Below are positions 37,210-44,921 of a DNA stretch of 64,000 nucleotides, piece by piece (within the stretch, counting starts at the first letter, position 1; the number at the start of each line of letters is the position of its first letter). Below the pieces are notes generated by a model, which searched no databases, was not told the origin of the DNA, and was given only the letters and a program-made list of their open reading frames with translations. Where the stretch lies: contig NC_088777.1 of NCBI RefSeq assembly GCF_954871325.1, forward strand, positions 1,364,001-1,428,000, written 5' to 3'. A program made the translations under genes and the position numbers. The DNA comes from Gordionus sp. m RMFG-2023 (lineage: Eukaryota > Nematomorpha > Gordioida > Chordodea > Parachordodidae).

Positions 37210-38141
37210 TAGTTAACTTTTATAATTAATATATTTGAAAAAATATATGAGAAACTAATATAAATTGTATTGAGCTCAAGTTCATAGCGAAAATTGTCTG
37301 ATATTTATAAGGTAAGTAATTCTTAACATGATGGAATACATTTCCGCTAAAATCGGATTCCGGTAAAATCAGATTCCGGCGGATTCCGGCGGATTCCGGT
37401 GAAATCGGTTTTTAAAATTTAAATAAATCGGGCTTAAAATGATTATTTAAAGTCTAAAAAATAAGACATTGTCAGAAAAGGAGACATAAGACCGCTAACA
37501 TGTATACTTATTAGATTGGCGATTCGCTGATTAAAGATGACTACGCTACAGCTGACCCATATGCATGGACACTTTTAAATGTGAATGAATCCGTAATCTA
37601 TTTAGTAATTTAGTATACATGCATCATAAAAGATTGACTGAAAAAAAAAAGTCACATCGAAATTAACATATGATGTATACATCACAATTATAGGTGACTT
37701 ATAAGAGGAAAATAGCGTGACAATGGCATTCTGTTGTTGTTAAATAAGATCACCGCATCTTTTAAGGTAATCCGCATCGCGGTATAACAATAATTGATGC
37801 CCTAGGTCATGCGGATATATTCCTTATATTATTTTTTTTTAAACAAAAGTATAATTAATATATTTGTATATCTTATTATTTAAACACGAAAGGTAACTTC
37901 GAGGCAAAAATTCGTAACTTCTAAAGTTTCTAAGGAAACGGGCTTATCCAAGAAAAACTATCAGCATAAAGATATCAGAAGTTATTGCCTTAACCTATTC
38001 GCTCAGCATTTCGGACACAGAATGCCACTGAAGACCGTAGAATTTCGATTCGACCCGGTGTTGTTCAAAATAAAACCCGGGAAAAATGTCAAATCGAACA
38101 AGAAAACCGTTCCATTATTTCCAAATGTTGGCCAACTCTGA
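24497..38141 (+). CDS. EXT2-like exostosin, copy A (ten exons)
   Basis: Model: 24497-25009, 27013-27263, 27793-28125, 29017-29209, 31103-31242, 31325-31574, 32705-32962, 33201-33506, 36654-36782, 37893-38141 (874 codons with stop; 873 aa). Every junction is in phase with GT-AG ends. Order: short cytoplasmic tail; membrane anchor (residues about 24-39); stem; GT47-type region ending GCIPVIVWSDYILPFEEVLD (about 455-475); GT64 domain with VLSIDDDIDML (DDD at about 684-686), FNCEDLAINFLIAD and C-terminal FPNVGQL. EXT2 works with EXT1 in the Golgi to polymerise the glucuronate/N-acetylglucosamine backbone of heparan sulfate. The length exceeds a typical EXT2 (about 720 aa), mostly in the stem. The GT47 part is divergent, as is common for EXT2. 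EXT2 rather than EXT1 is judged from the C-terminal pattern. Confidence 0.88.
26349..26578. repeat. Foldback MITE, AGTGTTGTTAAACGG family, intron 1 of copy A
   Basis: The left tip is AGTGTCGTGTTTTTAACGGCTC and the right tip is GACCCGTTTAACAACACT. Inner arms GTTAAACCGG and ACGGCGAACGCG-like pairs continue the fold. At 230 bp it is the longest copy seen. Confidence 0.6.
27013..27263 (+). CDS. EXT2-like copy A, exon 2
   Basis: Residues 172-255. It contains DDQYLTSIERYHPPTSSNPC followed by LAVPAIDF, the family block with the aromatic/acidic stretch and a 'cLaVPsiD'-like strand. The acceptor GATGTAAAG has a weak pyrimidine tract but is shared with copy B. The donor is CG|GTATGA, phase 2. The usual VYIY strand at the domain start is replaced by ISID. 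Confidence 0.8.
27793..28125 (+). CDS. EXT2-like copy A, exon 3
   Basis: Residues 255-366, beginning before the methionine at 27842 with NTPHLNWLIF (family 'NHLlFn'). It includes TYRFGYDIAIPLLNPRTADL, the exostosin 'R.gyDvsiP' motif. The donor is AAAAG|GTTTAT, phase 2. Confidence 0.87.
29017..29209 (+). CDS. EXT2-like copy A, exon 4
   Basis: Residues 366-430. The acceptor is CGTCTCGTCGTCTTAG. The exon reads EWLIINTQILANNVDKAI and ends KYYEYVPLLK before AAG|GTTCGA, phase 0. The frame continues past the donor without support. Copy B matches at 55648-55840 with only a few changes. Confidence 0.82.
29610..30555 (+). mobile_element. MULE-like element with purine-rich foldback arms
   Basis: The left arm (about 29660-29800) is an array of AAAAACCCCC(T/C)GG-like units, and the right arm (30475-30545) is the inverse, TTTTTTTCC(G/A)GGGG. 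Between them lies a transposase remnant. Copy B lacks this insertion at the same place (about 56315), which gives an empty site. A related element sits in opposite orientation in intron 3 of copy B. Ends are within about 10 bp. Confidence 0.65.
29826..30194 (+). pseudogene. MULE-type transposase C-terminal fragment
   Basis: The frame reads PRFPPETWNVNQSTLSDEER, TNNQCEGWNHRFSNLVG and HPSIWVFIKKMK before TGA at 30056. After a frameshift it continues EEYRDGVRSLTDFIRAI to 30194. The 'RTNN..EGWH..F....HP.IW' pattern is typical of the C-terminal part of MULE transposases often paired with FLYWCH zinc fingers in animals. It is truncated and frameshifted, so inactive. Confidence 0.7.
31103..31242 (+). 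CDS. EXT2-like copy A, exon 5: GT47 signature
   Basis: Residues 431-477 after a strong acceptor (ATTTTTTTTTCAG). It carries SEAMMTGCIPVIVWSDYILP and then FEEVLDYS, the most conserved GT47 exostosin block. The donor is AA|GTAATA, phase 2; the G of the donor also creates a TAA if read through. Confidence 0.9.
31325..31574 (+). CDS. EXT2-like copy A, exon 6
   Basis: Residues 477-560. It reads FSIRISASQLTKTLPSFLRQ and FIWHKYFSSIQRITTTTLRI, the helical end of the GT47-type region. The donor is AAT|GTTAAA, phase 0. Residues after it in the open frame differ between the two copies, which supports this end. The - strand frame is a shadow. Confidence 0.87.
32705..32962 (+). CDS. EXT2-like copy A, exon 7: start of GT64 domain
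   Basis: Residues 561-646. It contains QGFISIVLTFDRWESC and LAILVIWNNPNL, the nucleotide-sugar binding strands of GT64. The donor is ATG|GTATTC: using it, the joined protein has the same spacing to NRF as known EXT2. The following frame VFKTSMYIYIY is therefore intron. Confidence 0.87.
33093..33153. repeat. TTTC microsatellite in intron 7, copy A
   Basis: An array of (TTTC) units precedes exon 8. The matching array in copy B at 58508-58553 is shorter, so the locus is polymorphic between paralogs. Confidence 0.9.
33201..33506 (+). CDS. EXT2-like copy A, exon 8: DDD motif
   Basis: Residues 647-748, entered four codons upstream of the internal methionine at 33210. It holds VLSIDDDIDMLTVDELEFGF, the metal-binding DDD motif, then GFPGRVHS and VILTGAAFYHR. 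All are GT64 hallmarks. The donor is AGA|GTAAAA, phase 0. Confidence 0.92.
33623..36083. mobile_element. Giant foldback element with about 1-kb inverted arms
   Basis: The left arm (33623-34655) and right arm (35030-36083) are inverted copies, for example CATAATGGGCGGGTCTAGG against CCTAGACCGCCCATTATGG, and CGTTTTCCGCGC against GCGCGGAAAACG. The outer 200 bp of each arm is an array of TCAATCAAAAAAGGAAAA units. The tips read CAG(GG)TT. The spacer (34656-35029) has no coding. The matching intron of copy B lacks it. A partial relative lies at 51790-52015. Confidence 0.8.
36143..36446. mobile_element. TA-type MITE, CCTAGACTGACG family (copy 1)
   Basis: The left tip is CCCAGACTGAGTATGCATTC and the right tip is GAATGCATGTCAGTCTAGG followed by TA. 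Internal arms CAGCTGGACCCGCCATTTTGG and CCAAAATGGCGTCCCCAGCTG pair, so most of the element folds back. It lies in intron 8 of copy A. Confidence 0.75.
36522..36568. repeat. ATT trinucleotide array in intron 8, copy A
   Basis: A run of ATT units, with longer degenerate TTATTATTATTTA sequence at the matching place in copy B (59038-59163). Confidence 0.85.
36654..36782 (+). CDS. EXT2-like copy A, exon 9
   Basis: Residues 749-791 after acceptor TATCTTTTTAG. It reads HHLYTHLMPEKPRRFV then NCEDLAINFLIADISGNPPI, the GT64 block with the catalytic acidic pair. The donor is AAA|GTTTGT, phase 0. The methionine at 36666 is internal. Confidence 0.9.
37175..37210. repeat. TTTC microsatellite in intron 9, copy A
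   Basis: A short (TTTC)n array within the 1.1-kb intron 9 of copy A. Confidence 0.85.
37893..38141 (+). CDS. EXT2-like copy A, exon 10: C-terminus
   Basis: Residues 792-873. It reads VTSRQKFV, HFGHRMPLKTVEFRFDPVLF and ends FPNVGQL-stop, matching the EXT2 end. It has no internal methionine near its start and is therefore easy to miss. The CxxC normally found after the 'RKKF' motif is missing in both copies. Confidence 0.9.
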   Translation, partial: VTSRQKFVTSKVSKETGLSKKNYQHKDIRSYCLNLFAQHFGHRMPLKTVEFRFDPVLFKIKPGKNVKSNKKTVPLFPNVGQL

Positions 38142-38880
38142 ACGCCATTTTACTTTTTAAGTCTAAATTAGTTATTTATTGTCCATTCCTTGTGGAGATA
38201 TTCAGTTTCAAATCAAATTAATATTTGGCATGAATACCAAAATCTATGCTACAATGATGGAGATGATACGAAATTTAATAAAAAAAATTTAAGTATTAAA
38301 TCGAGATATATTTGTGACTTTATATATGTTTAAAATAATTGTATAATAACATCATTATATACTTTAAATTATTTATTTATTTTTTTACAATGCAAATTAT
38401 AGGCACAATTCCAGTATTTTTCATATATAATTTTATTAAATTTTTACGATCCCGGACAAATAAAATTTCAACGCGTATACACTTTTAATATGTTTCAGGA
38501 ATCTTTCGTTAGAATGTTCGTTCACCTTTTAACCGAGAGCCGTCTCTCGTTGAAGGTCACAAATAAATTGCCATTCGCGATAATGTTAAATAATTATATT
38601 GATAATATCATATTTTATATAAAAATAAATTAATAAATAAATTACTTCTTTTTTTGTCATTCTTTAAACCAGAGGATTACGTGTTAGTGATCCTGGAAAG
38701 GTATTTTATCTACTTAGTAAGCCAATTTAGGGGCTGCTTAAAGAAATTGTCAAAGGAATTACGAAATTAATCTTATTTATAAAAAAAATCATGATTATAA
38801 TATGGTTGCTGCTATTACGCCATCTTATGGATAGTAATTTATCAGAATTTATGATCGTACATTTTTAAAAAAGATACTAT
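38142..38880. other. 3' flank of EXT2-like copy A
   Basis: The flank aligns with 60944-61690 downstream of copy B, including CCGAGAGCCGTCTCTCGTT, an inverted-repeat hairpin motif (about 38532-38552), and TATTACGCCATCTTATGGAT. It probably contains 3' UTR and polyadenylation sites (AATAAA forms near 38275 and 38625), but none can be fixed. Confidence 0.5.
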
Positions 38881-39110
38881 CAGTGGCGTCACTAGGAAAG
38901 GGCGCGCAGGCGCTCGAGCCCCCTAAAAAATTTGAATAGCCCCCCACCCCCCTAAAGCAAAAATTTTATTTTGATCGCTCTTTAATATCCTCTTTGAACT
39001 TATAAAAGAAAGTGTTTAGATAGCTCCATTTAGTATAAATTATATTTTCTTAACTATGTCAGCTTGCAATATCAAGATCACTCATAATTTCTAAATAGAA
39101 ATTTAGCATT

Positions 39111-40245
39111 AACAATTGAAGCTTAATTGATTTTAATTATTTAAATTTTTATAATAAACCCCAAATTAAATTAATACAATCATTTATTAATCTAAAATTA
39201 AAAAAATTAAATATTGTAATTAGGCGAGTTCAAAATATATTAATCAACTATATTATTCATTTTTTTATATAACAATTGAAGCTTAATTGATTTTAATTAT
39301 TTAAATTTTTATAATAACCCTAAATTAAATTAATACAATTATTTATTAATCTAAAATTAACAAATTTAATATTGTAATGTAATTAGGCGAGTTCAAAATA
39401 TATTAATCTACTATATTATTCATTTTTTTATATAACAATTGAAGCTTAATTGATTTTAATTATTTAAATTTTTATAATAAACCCCAAATTAAATTAATAC
39501 AATCATTTATTAATCTAAAATTAACAAATTTAATATTGTAATGTAATTAGGCGAGTTCAAAATTTACTAATCAACTATATTATTCATTTTTTTTATATAA
39601 CAATTGAAGCTTATAATTGATTTCAATTATTTAAATTTTTATAATAAACCCCAAATTAAATTAATACAATCATTTATTAATCTAAAATTAAAAAATAAAA
39701 TATTGTAATTAGGCGAGTTCAAAATATATTAATCAACTATATTATTCATTTTTTTATATAACAATTGAAGCTTAATTGATTTTAATTATTTAAATTTTTA
39801 TAATAACCCTAAATTAAATTAATACAATCATTTATTAATCTAAAATTAACAAATTTAATATTGTAATGTAATTAGGCGAGTTCAAAATATATTAATCTAC
39901 TATATTATTCATTTTTTTATATAACAATTGAAGCTTAATTGATTTTAATTATTTAAATTTTTATAATAAACCCCAAATTAAATTAATACAATCATTTATT
40001 AATCTAAAATTAACAAATTTAATATTGTAATGTAATTAGGCGAGTTCAAAATTTACTAATCAACTATATTATTCATTTTTTTTATGTAACAATTGAAGCT
40101 TAATTGATTTTAATTATTTAAATTTTTATAATAAACCCCAAATTAAATTAATACAATTATTTATTAATCTAAAATTAACAAATTTAATATTGTAATTAGG
40201 CGAGTTCAAAATTTTACTAATCAACTATATTATTCATTTTCTTAA
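39111..40245. repeat. Higher-order tandem array: seven units of 160-165 bp
   Basis: Units start with AACAATTGAAGCTT at 39111, 39271, 39434, 39599, 39760, 39923 and 40088. Variants recur every third unit (units 1/4, 2/5 and 3/6 share private differences such as ATAACCCTAAATT or ATTTACTAATC), giving a superunit of about 488 bp. It sits inside the hAT-like insertion. Confidence 0.9.
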
Positions 40246-40304
40246 ATTATATTTTCCATGCCTCTCCCGAAAAATATTTTCAAGGTCCAAACATATGGTT
40301 TTGG

Positions 40305-40400
40305 GATCTGCACCGGGTCAAATTTTTCAAACCCGGTCCGCCCGAATATTTTTTTTAAAAAGTTTTTCCGGCCCGGCCCGACCCGAACCCGAAATTGATT
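40305..40400. repeat. Dispersed GGCCCGG-rich repeat
   Basis: TTTTGGGATCTGCACCGGG is followed by AAACCCGGTCCGCCCG and CGGCCCGGCCCGACCCG. It has the same design as the other GC-rich repeats and is nested in the hAT-like insertion. Confidence 0.5.
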
Positions 40401-40751
40401 TAAATATGGAAATGAAATTTTTATTCAGAATAAAAGACATTATGTTATAAGGCAAATAATACATATAAGATATTCTGGATTTTGGTATAAATTTTTTTAA
40501 TTGGAAGTGGCAAATTTCAATATCGACAAATCTTGAAATAATTAAATATTTTTTGATATGATCATTACTCTGTCAATCATAGCAAAAACTTTATAGACTC
40601 CAATCAAAATGTATAGAGCATTTATGGAGGGATCTTAAGGCGAGCAGCCCCAGAGAATGGAAGAAAAGCTTCCTCTCATTTAATATATACGTGAATATTC
40701 CTATTTTCGTAATATTTAAAATATGTCTAATACAAAAACATATAATTAATA

Positions 40752-41068
40752 CCTAGACTGACGAAGCATTCGTTAAAAGTGTACAATTAAAAAAAACAGC
40801 TGGTGACGCCATTTTGGCTACCCATATCGTTATTTTTAAAAAAAATTTAAACGAGAGGGCCCATTTATTCCTATGTCTGCTGACGCAAACCTTATTAAAG
40901 GAATAGATAAATCGAGATAATGAGGAAACAAAGTTATCAATTTAAATAGTAGATTTTTTTAAAAATGAGAATAATTGCCATATGGGTTGCCAAAATGGCG
41001 GGTCCAGCTGATTTTCCTTAAACGACGCTTTTCAAAAAGCATTATTATGAACGCGTCGTCAGTCTAGG
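40752..41068. mobile_element. TA-type MITE, CCTAGACTGACG family (copy 2)
   Basis: The tips CCTAGACTGACGAAGCATTC and GCGTCGTCAGTCTAGG are flanked by TA on both sides, as expected for Tc1/mariner-like insertion. The internal arms CAGCTGGTGACGCCATTTTGG and CCAAAATGGCGGGTCCAGCTG fold. 317 bp, no coding. Confidence 0.82.
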
Positions 41069-41204
41069 TATTCTTATATGTCATTGGTCTAGTATAAATA
41101 AATTAAATTAAATTTTTTAAAATGATATATTGATTTATATAGAACTATTTTTCATTTTTCCTTAAAAATTATATATCTATCAGAGTTGTTAAAAGATACT
41201 TTTT

Positions 41205-41335
41205 AAATGGATCTAGATTCATATACATCGTCTAAAATAATATCTAGATACAGATATTTTAATCAAAAATCTATCTAGATACAGATACAGATACCACATT
41301 TTTATATCTAGATACATATCTATATTATTAATGTA
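41205..41335. repeat. ATCTAGATACAGATAC repeat cluster
   Basis: Palindromic ATCTAGAT and TATCTAGATACA words are repeated in a 130-bp block. It resembles the internal arrays of small hAT-derived elements in style, but I cannot assign it. Confidence 0.5.
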
Positions 41336-41497
41336 TATAATATATATTACGTTTATCCAAATAAATAGATCAATTATCTAGTGTTTGATTTAATAGTAAA
41401 TTGTAAGAATTATTTAAAATTTTAACAAATAAAATATTCCGTTTTTTTAAAAAATTCTTAAATATACTCTTGTTTTTATCGATGACATATAATAATA

Positions 41498-41821
41498 CCT
41501 AGACTGACGACGCATTCATAATAACGCGTTTCGAAAAGCGTCGTTGAAAATGCTAATCAGCTGGATCCGCCATTTTGCTAACCCCAGTATAGTAATTATT
41601 CTCATTTTTTTTAAAAAAACTACTTTTTTAAATTGATAACTTTGGGCTGATTATCTCGAGGATCAGGCAATTCCTTTAATAAAGTTTGCGTCAGGCATAG
41701 GAATAAATTGGCCTTCTCGTTTAAAAATTTTTTTTTTAAATAATGATATGGGTAACAAAAATGACGTTCCCAGCTGTTTTTCATTGATGTACACTTTTAA
41801 TGAATGCATCGTCAGTCTAGG
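41498..41821. mobile_element. TA-type MITE, CCTAGACTGACG family (copy 3)
   Basis: The tips CCTAGACTGACGACGCATTC and GAATGCATCGTCAGTCTAGG are flanked by TA. The inner arms CAGCTGGATCCGCCATTTTGC and AAAATGACGTTCCCAGCTG are present. 324 bp. The frame called on top of it is an artefact. Confidence 0.82.
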
Positions 41822-42124
41822 TATTATAATTACATGTCAATCAATTACACCAAAAAAATATCCAGACGATTTTATATTTATTATTCTTTTTATAAAAAAA
41901 AAATATTTGTTTTTAAAATATTTAAAAAAATATTATAAAAAAGAATAAATAAATAAAAAATATTTTTAAAAAAAAATAAATAAAAAATAAATAAATAAAT
42001 AAATAAATGAATAAAAAATAAATAAATAAATATTAAAAAATTTCCCCGTGATTCAGTGAGTAACCATAAAATATCAATATAAAATTTATAAATTTATATA
42101 TATTTAAAAAAAACTCCAAAATTC

Positions 42125-42245
42125 TACCTGACCCGGCCCGAATTTTTTTAAAAAATACTAAACCCGGCCCGGCCCGGCCCGACCCGGCCCGGCCCGGCTC
42201 GAACCCGATTATTATAAAATTAGGGCCCGACTCCGACCCTCACAT
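42125..42245. repeat. GGCCCG array repeat
   Basis: GACCCGGCCCGAATTTTTTT is followed by a run of CCCGGCCCGGCCCG units and CTCGAACCCG. This is one of the two longest uninterrupted GGCCC/GACCC arrays here. Confidence 0.6.
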
Positions 42246-43885
42246 AATCTCTTCTGAAGATTTTTGGTGTTTTTGTTTTATAAATAATTAAAACAAATAC
42301 AAGACATTTCTAAAAATAATTATTTTTTATTACAAAATCTATTTATTATACTATAATTATATTTTCGATTGCTGATATAAAAAAAAAATTTTAGTGGTTA
42401 AAAAAGTATCACAAGTTATAAAGAAGGTTAAATAATTCATACATATGCCTTAATTGATAATGGTTTTTAAAAACCACATAAGGCTATATAATTCATGGTA
42501 ACTTACATTGACAAAAAGGTCAAGAAACTAATATAACACTCTGTTACCATTTTTTAGACAAATGTTTTATAGAATGGACTAATAAGGAAATATTTATAGG
42601 GCCTAACCAAATCGACAATTATCGAAGAAGAGATTATAAACCTACCAATCCAAATCATAAAACTATATGGTGGTTTATAACTTCCTCTTAGATGATTCGA
42701 TGGAAGCTAGAGAAGTAATCGAAAAAATTATTGTGAGATATTACATTTTCTAAAAGATTATCTTCCATTTTTTAATAATGTATAAATGACTGACTACACA
42801 GTTGACCATTATTGCTTATCTAAAATATTCAATCATATGCTCTCAGCAGCTATAGTTGTAATATCTTTGAAATTTAGAATAATTGTTAAGAGTTAAGCTG
42901 ACCGAGGGCCCGCAGATTAAGAGATATGTGGGGGCTAAGCCCCCTATAAAAATTTTAGTTGAGCCCATCGAGATTGTAAAGGCTAGCGACGTCTCTGGAT
43001 ACAAGGGATTATGAATCAATTCCTTAAATATATCATATACACTCCAATACGCCCTTTTTTAAAAAAATCTTGACAGACATTCAACTGACATTTGTGAATG
43101 GCGGGGGAGGGGCAGGGTGGTATGGACTATTGGGTATAAGAACAGAATTGTGCGAGTTATATTTTTTTTAAAAAAATCTTTTTGGGTTTTGAGCTTGGGT
43201 TTAGCGGATCAAACCCAGACCCAAGTATACTCCCATATTAAGAATTTGCCGAGGCCACTAGCGACAGTTACGATACCCTTAGGTCTTAATTCATTTTTGG
43301 GCGTGATGAGTTGCTAAGGGCTAGAATCAATAACATATAGAGCTAGTTTTTTTTAAGAAAAAATAATTAAATGAACACGGGGGGTACAAGAGCATACTTA
43401 GAATTTCGGCCCTAAGACTGGTAAGGCACTGGTGACGAAAAATAACTACACGTTTTTTCGATCGTATTTCTATCTAGTTTACCCTTTCTGGGTTCGGTTC
43501 GAAGCGGCTCAGAATATGAATTAGGTATTTTTAAAAAAAAAACTGTAAAATTAAATCGTAATTAATTTAAACAACTGAATGAAGTTAATTTATAAGCATA
43601 ATAATAATTTTAAAAAAAAAGCAAATAAAAAAAGGAAAGAAGCAAATCGGCATATTTTCTATTTCCTGTAGAGTTATCGTTTTGATGGCGGGGGACGGGC
43701 GTAGGCGTGTTACGTAGGTATAAAATTACGACGCCCTTACTACTAGCGTAGATTTATAATGTAACCCATCAAAGATTTTGCTCATAGCTGGCGGCAGAAA
43801 TGCTTGGAACATTCTATTTGCCAAAATCTCGATGCTAACCTAATAATTATTCTTAGCTTAATATCTTAATCAGGGCCGTGTAGAT

Positions 43886-43917
<32 letters not shown>

Positions 43918-43938
43918 TTTTTTCTTTTCTTTCTTTCG
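43886..43938. repeat. TTTC microsatellite upstream of copy B
   Basis: A (TTTC)n array with a T8 interruption, in the position matching 23855-23922 of unit A. Confidence 0.9.
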
Positions 43939-44423
43939 GGTTTTTTGTACTCTTATATTTTTGATTTTTATCATATATAAATTTAAAGTTAAAAAAAAAG
44001 AAAAGAAAAGGTAAATATAAGAATTTGAAATATTGTCGCCAAAAAAAAAATTAAATATTGACATATTCACCTTTATATATAAATAATATTTTAAATTTAT
44101 TTAAAAAGTTTTTAAATTATTAAATTATTAAATTTTTATATATTTTTTTTGTATATATTTTTATATACAAAAAAATAAACTAAACATTTTTTGCTGAGTT
44201 AAGCAAATCAAACTGATTACATTATATTCATTTCATTTTAAAAATAATATTAAAAATATTTATCCTTTTTTCGTCGGAAATAAAATAATAAAATCTTATA
44301 TTTTACAGGGAAAAATTCTTACAGTGGAAATAATAAGATATGTTATTTACATAAAATATATTTATTAACATCCGCCTCGCTTATCGTATCTTCACAATCA
44401 ACGCGTTACTTGAACCGACCTTC

Positions 44424-44921
44424 ATGTTATCCCAATTTATCTTCTTTAAATCCGCTAGATATCATCATTACAACTCTAAATTTTCTTGGAAATGTTTGCT
44501 GACGATTTTCATTTTGATGGTGGATTTAGTAATTCTGATCGATTACGCGCGCCATTATTTCGTAAAGAAGTCCTCCGTTTTAGCGAACCTTCGAGATATT
44601 AATTGGGACAATATCAGAGAAAGAAATTCCAATATACCCCGGTTGAGAGACAGTCTAGCAAAGTATAACCTATTAGGGGCTCTTTGGGATGGTGGACAAC
44701 AAAATTCCGCGAATAAGGCCATGTTGCCTCGGAAGAAATTTTATACTATTACTAATCTCAATATTTCGAAGAAGGGAACATATATACAGGATGATATCTC
44801 GAAAATGATTGACATGTATCAGGGCAATAAGGCAGCTGCTAATAACAATATACAAGAAAGACCCCGGGATAGATGCCACTCTCCGAATTGTTTAGATCAT
44901 TCTTTATGCAGAGGACGAACA
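44424..44921 (+). CDS. EXT2-like copy B, exon 1: membrane anchor and stem
   Basis: 166 codons to ACA|GTAATA. The anchor LLTIFILMVDLVILI and the closing Cys motif (CHSPNCLDHSLCRGRT) match copy A. The stem between them is strongly diverged, with small in-frame deletions. Of all exons this one has the fewest identical residues between copies. Confidence 0.82.

Larger units (their letters stand above)
38881..42997. mobile_element. 4.1-kb hAT-like insertion between the EXT2 copies
   Basis: It starts CAGTGGCGTCACTAGG and ends GGCTAGCGACGTCTCTG, inverted partners of hAT type, followed internally by CCCCCT/AGGGGG tracts. The flanks GATACTAT (38873) and GATACAAG (42998) share five of eight bases. The uninterrupted site is preserved downstream of copy B near 61690 as AAAGATACAACGGGTTATG. 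Inside are a higher-order tandem array, GGCCCG repeats and two nested MITEs; no transposase was seen. Confidence 0.72.

Noticed and set aside
41900-42030. Possible origin or matrix-attachment site in the AAATAAATAAA tract
   Set aside because: Simple AT-rich sequence of this type is everywhere in the window; no distinguishing feature.
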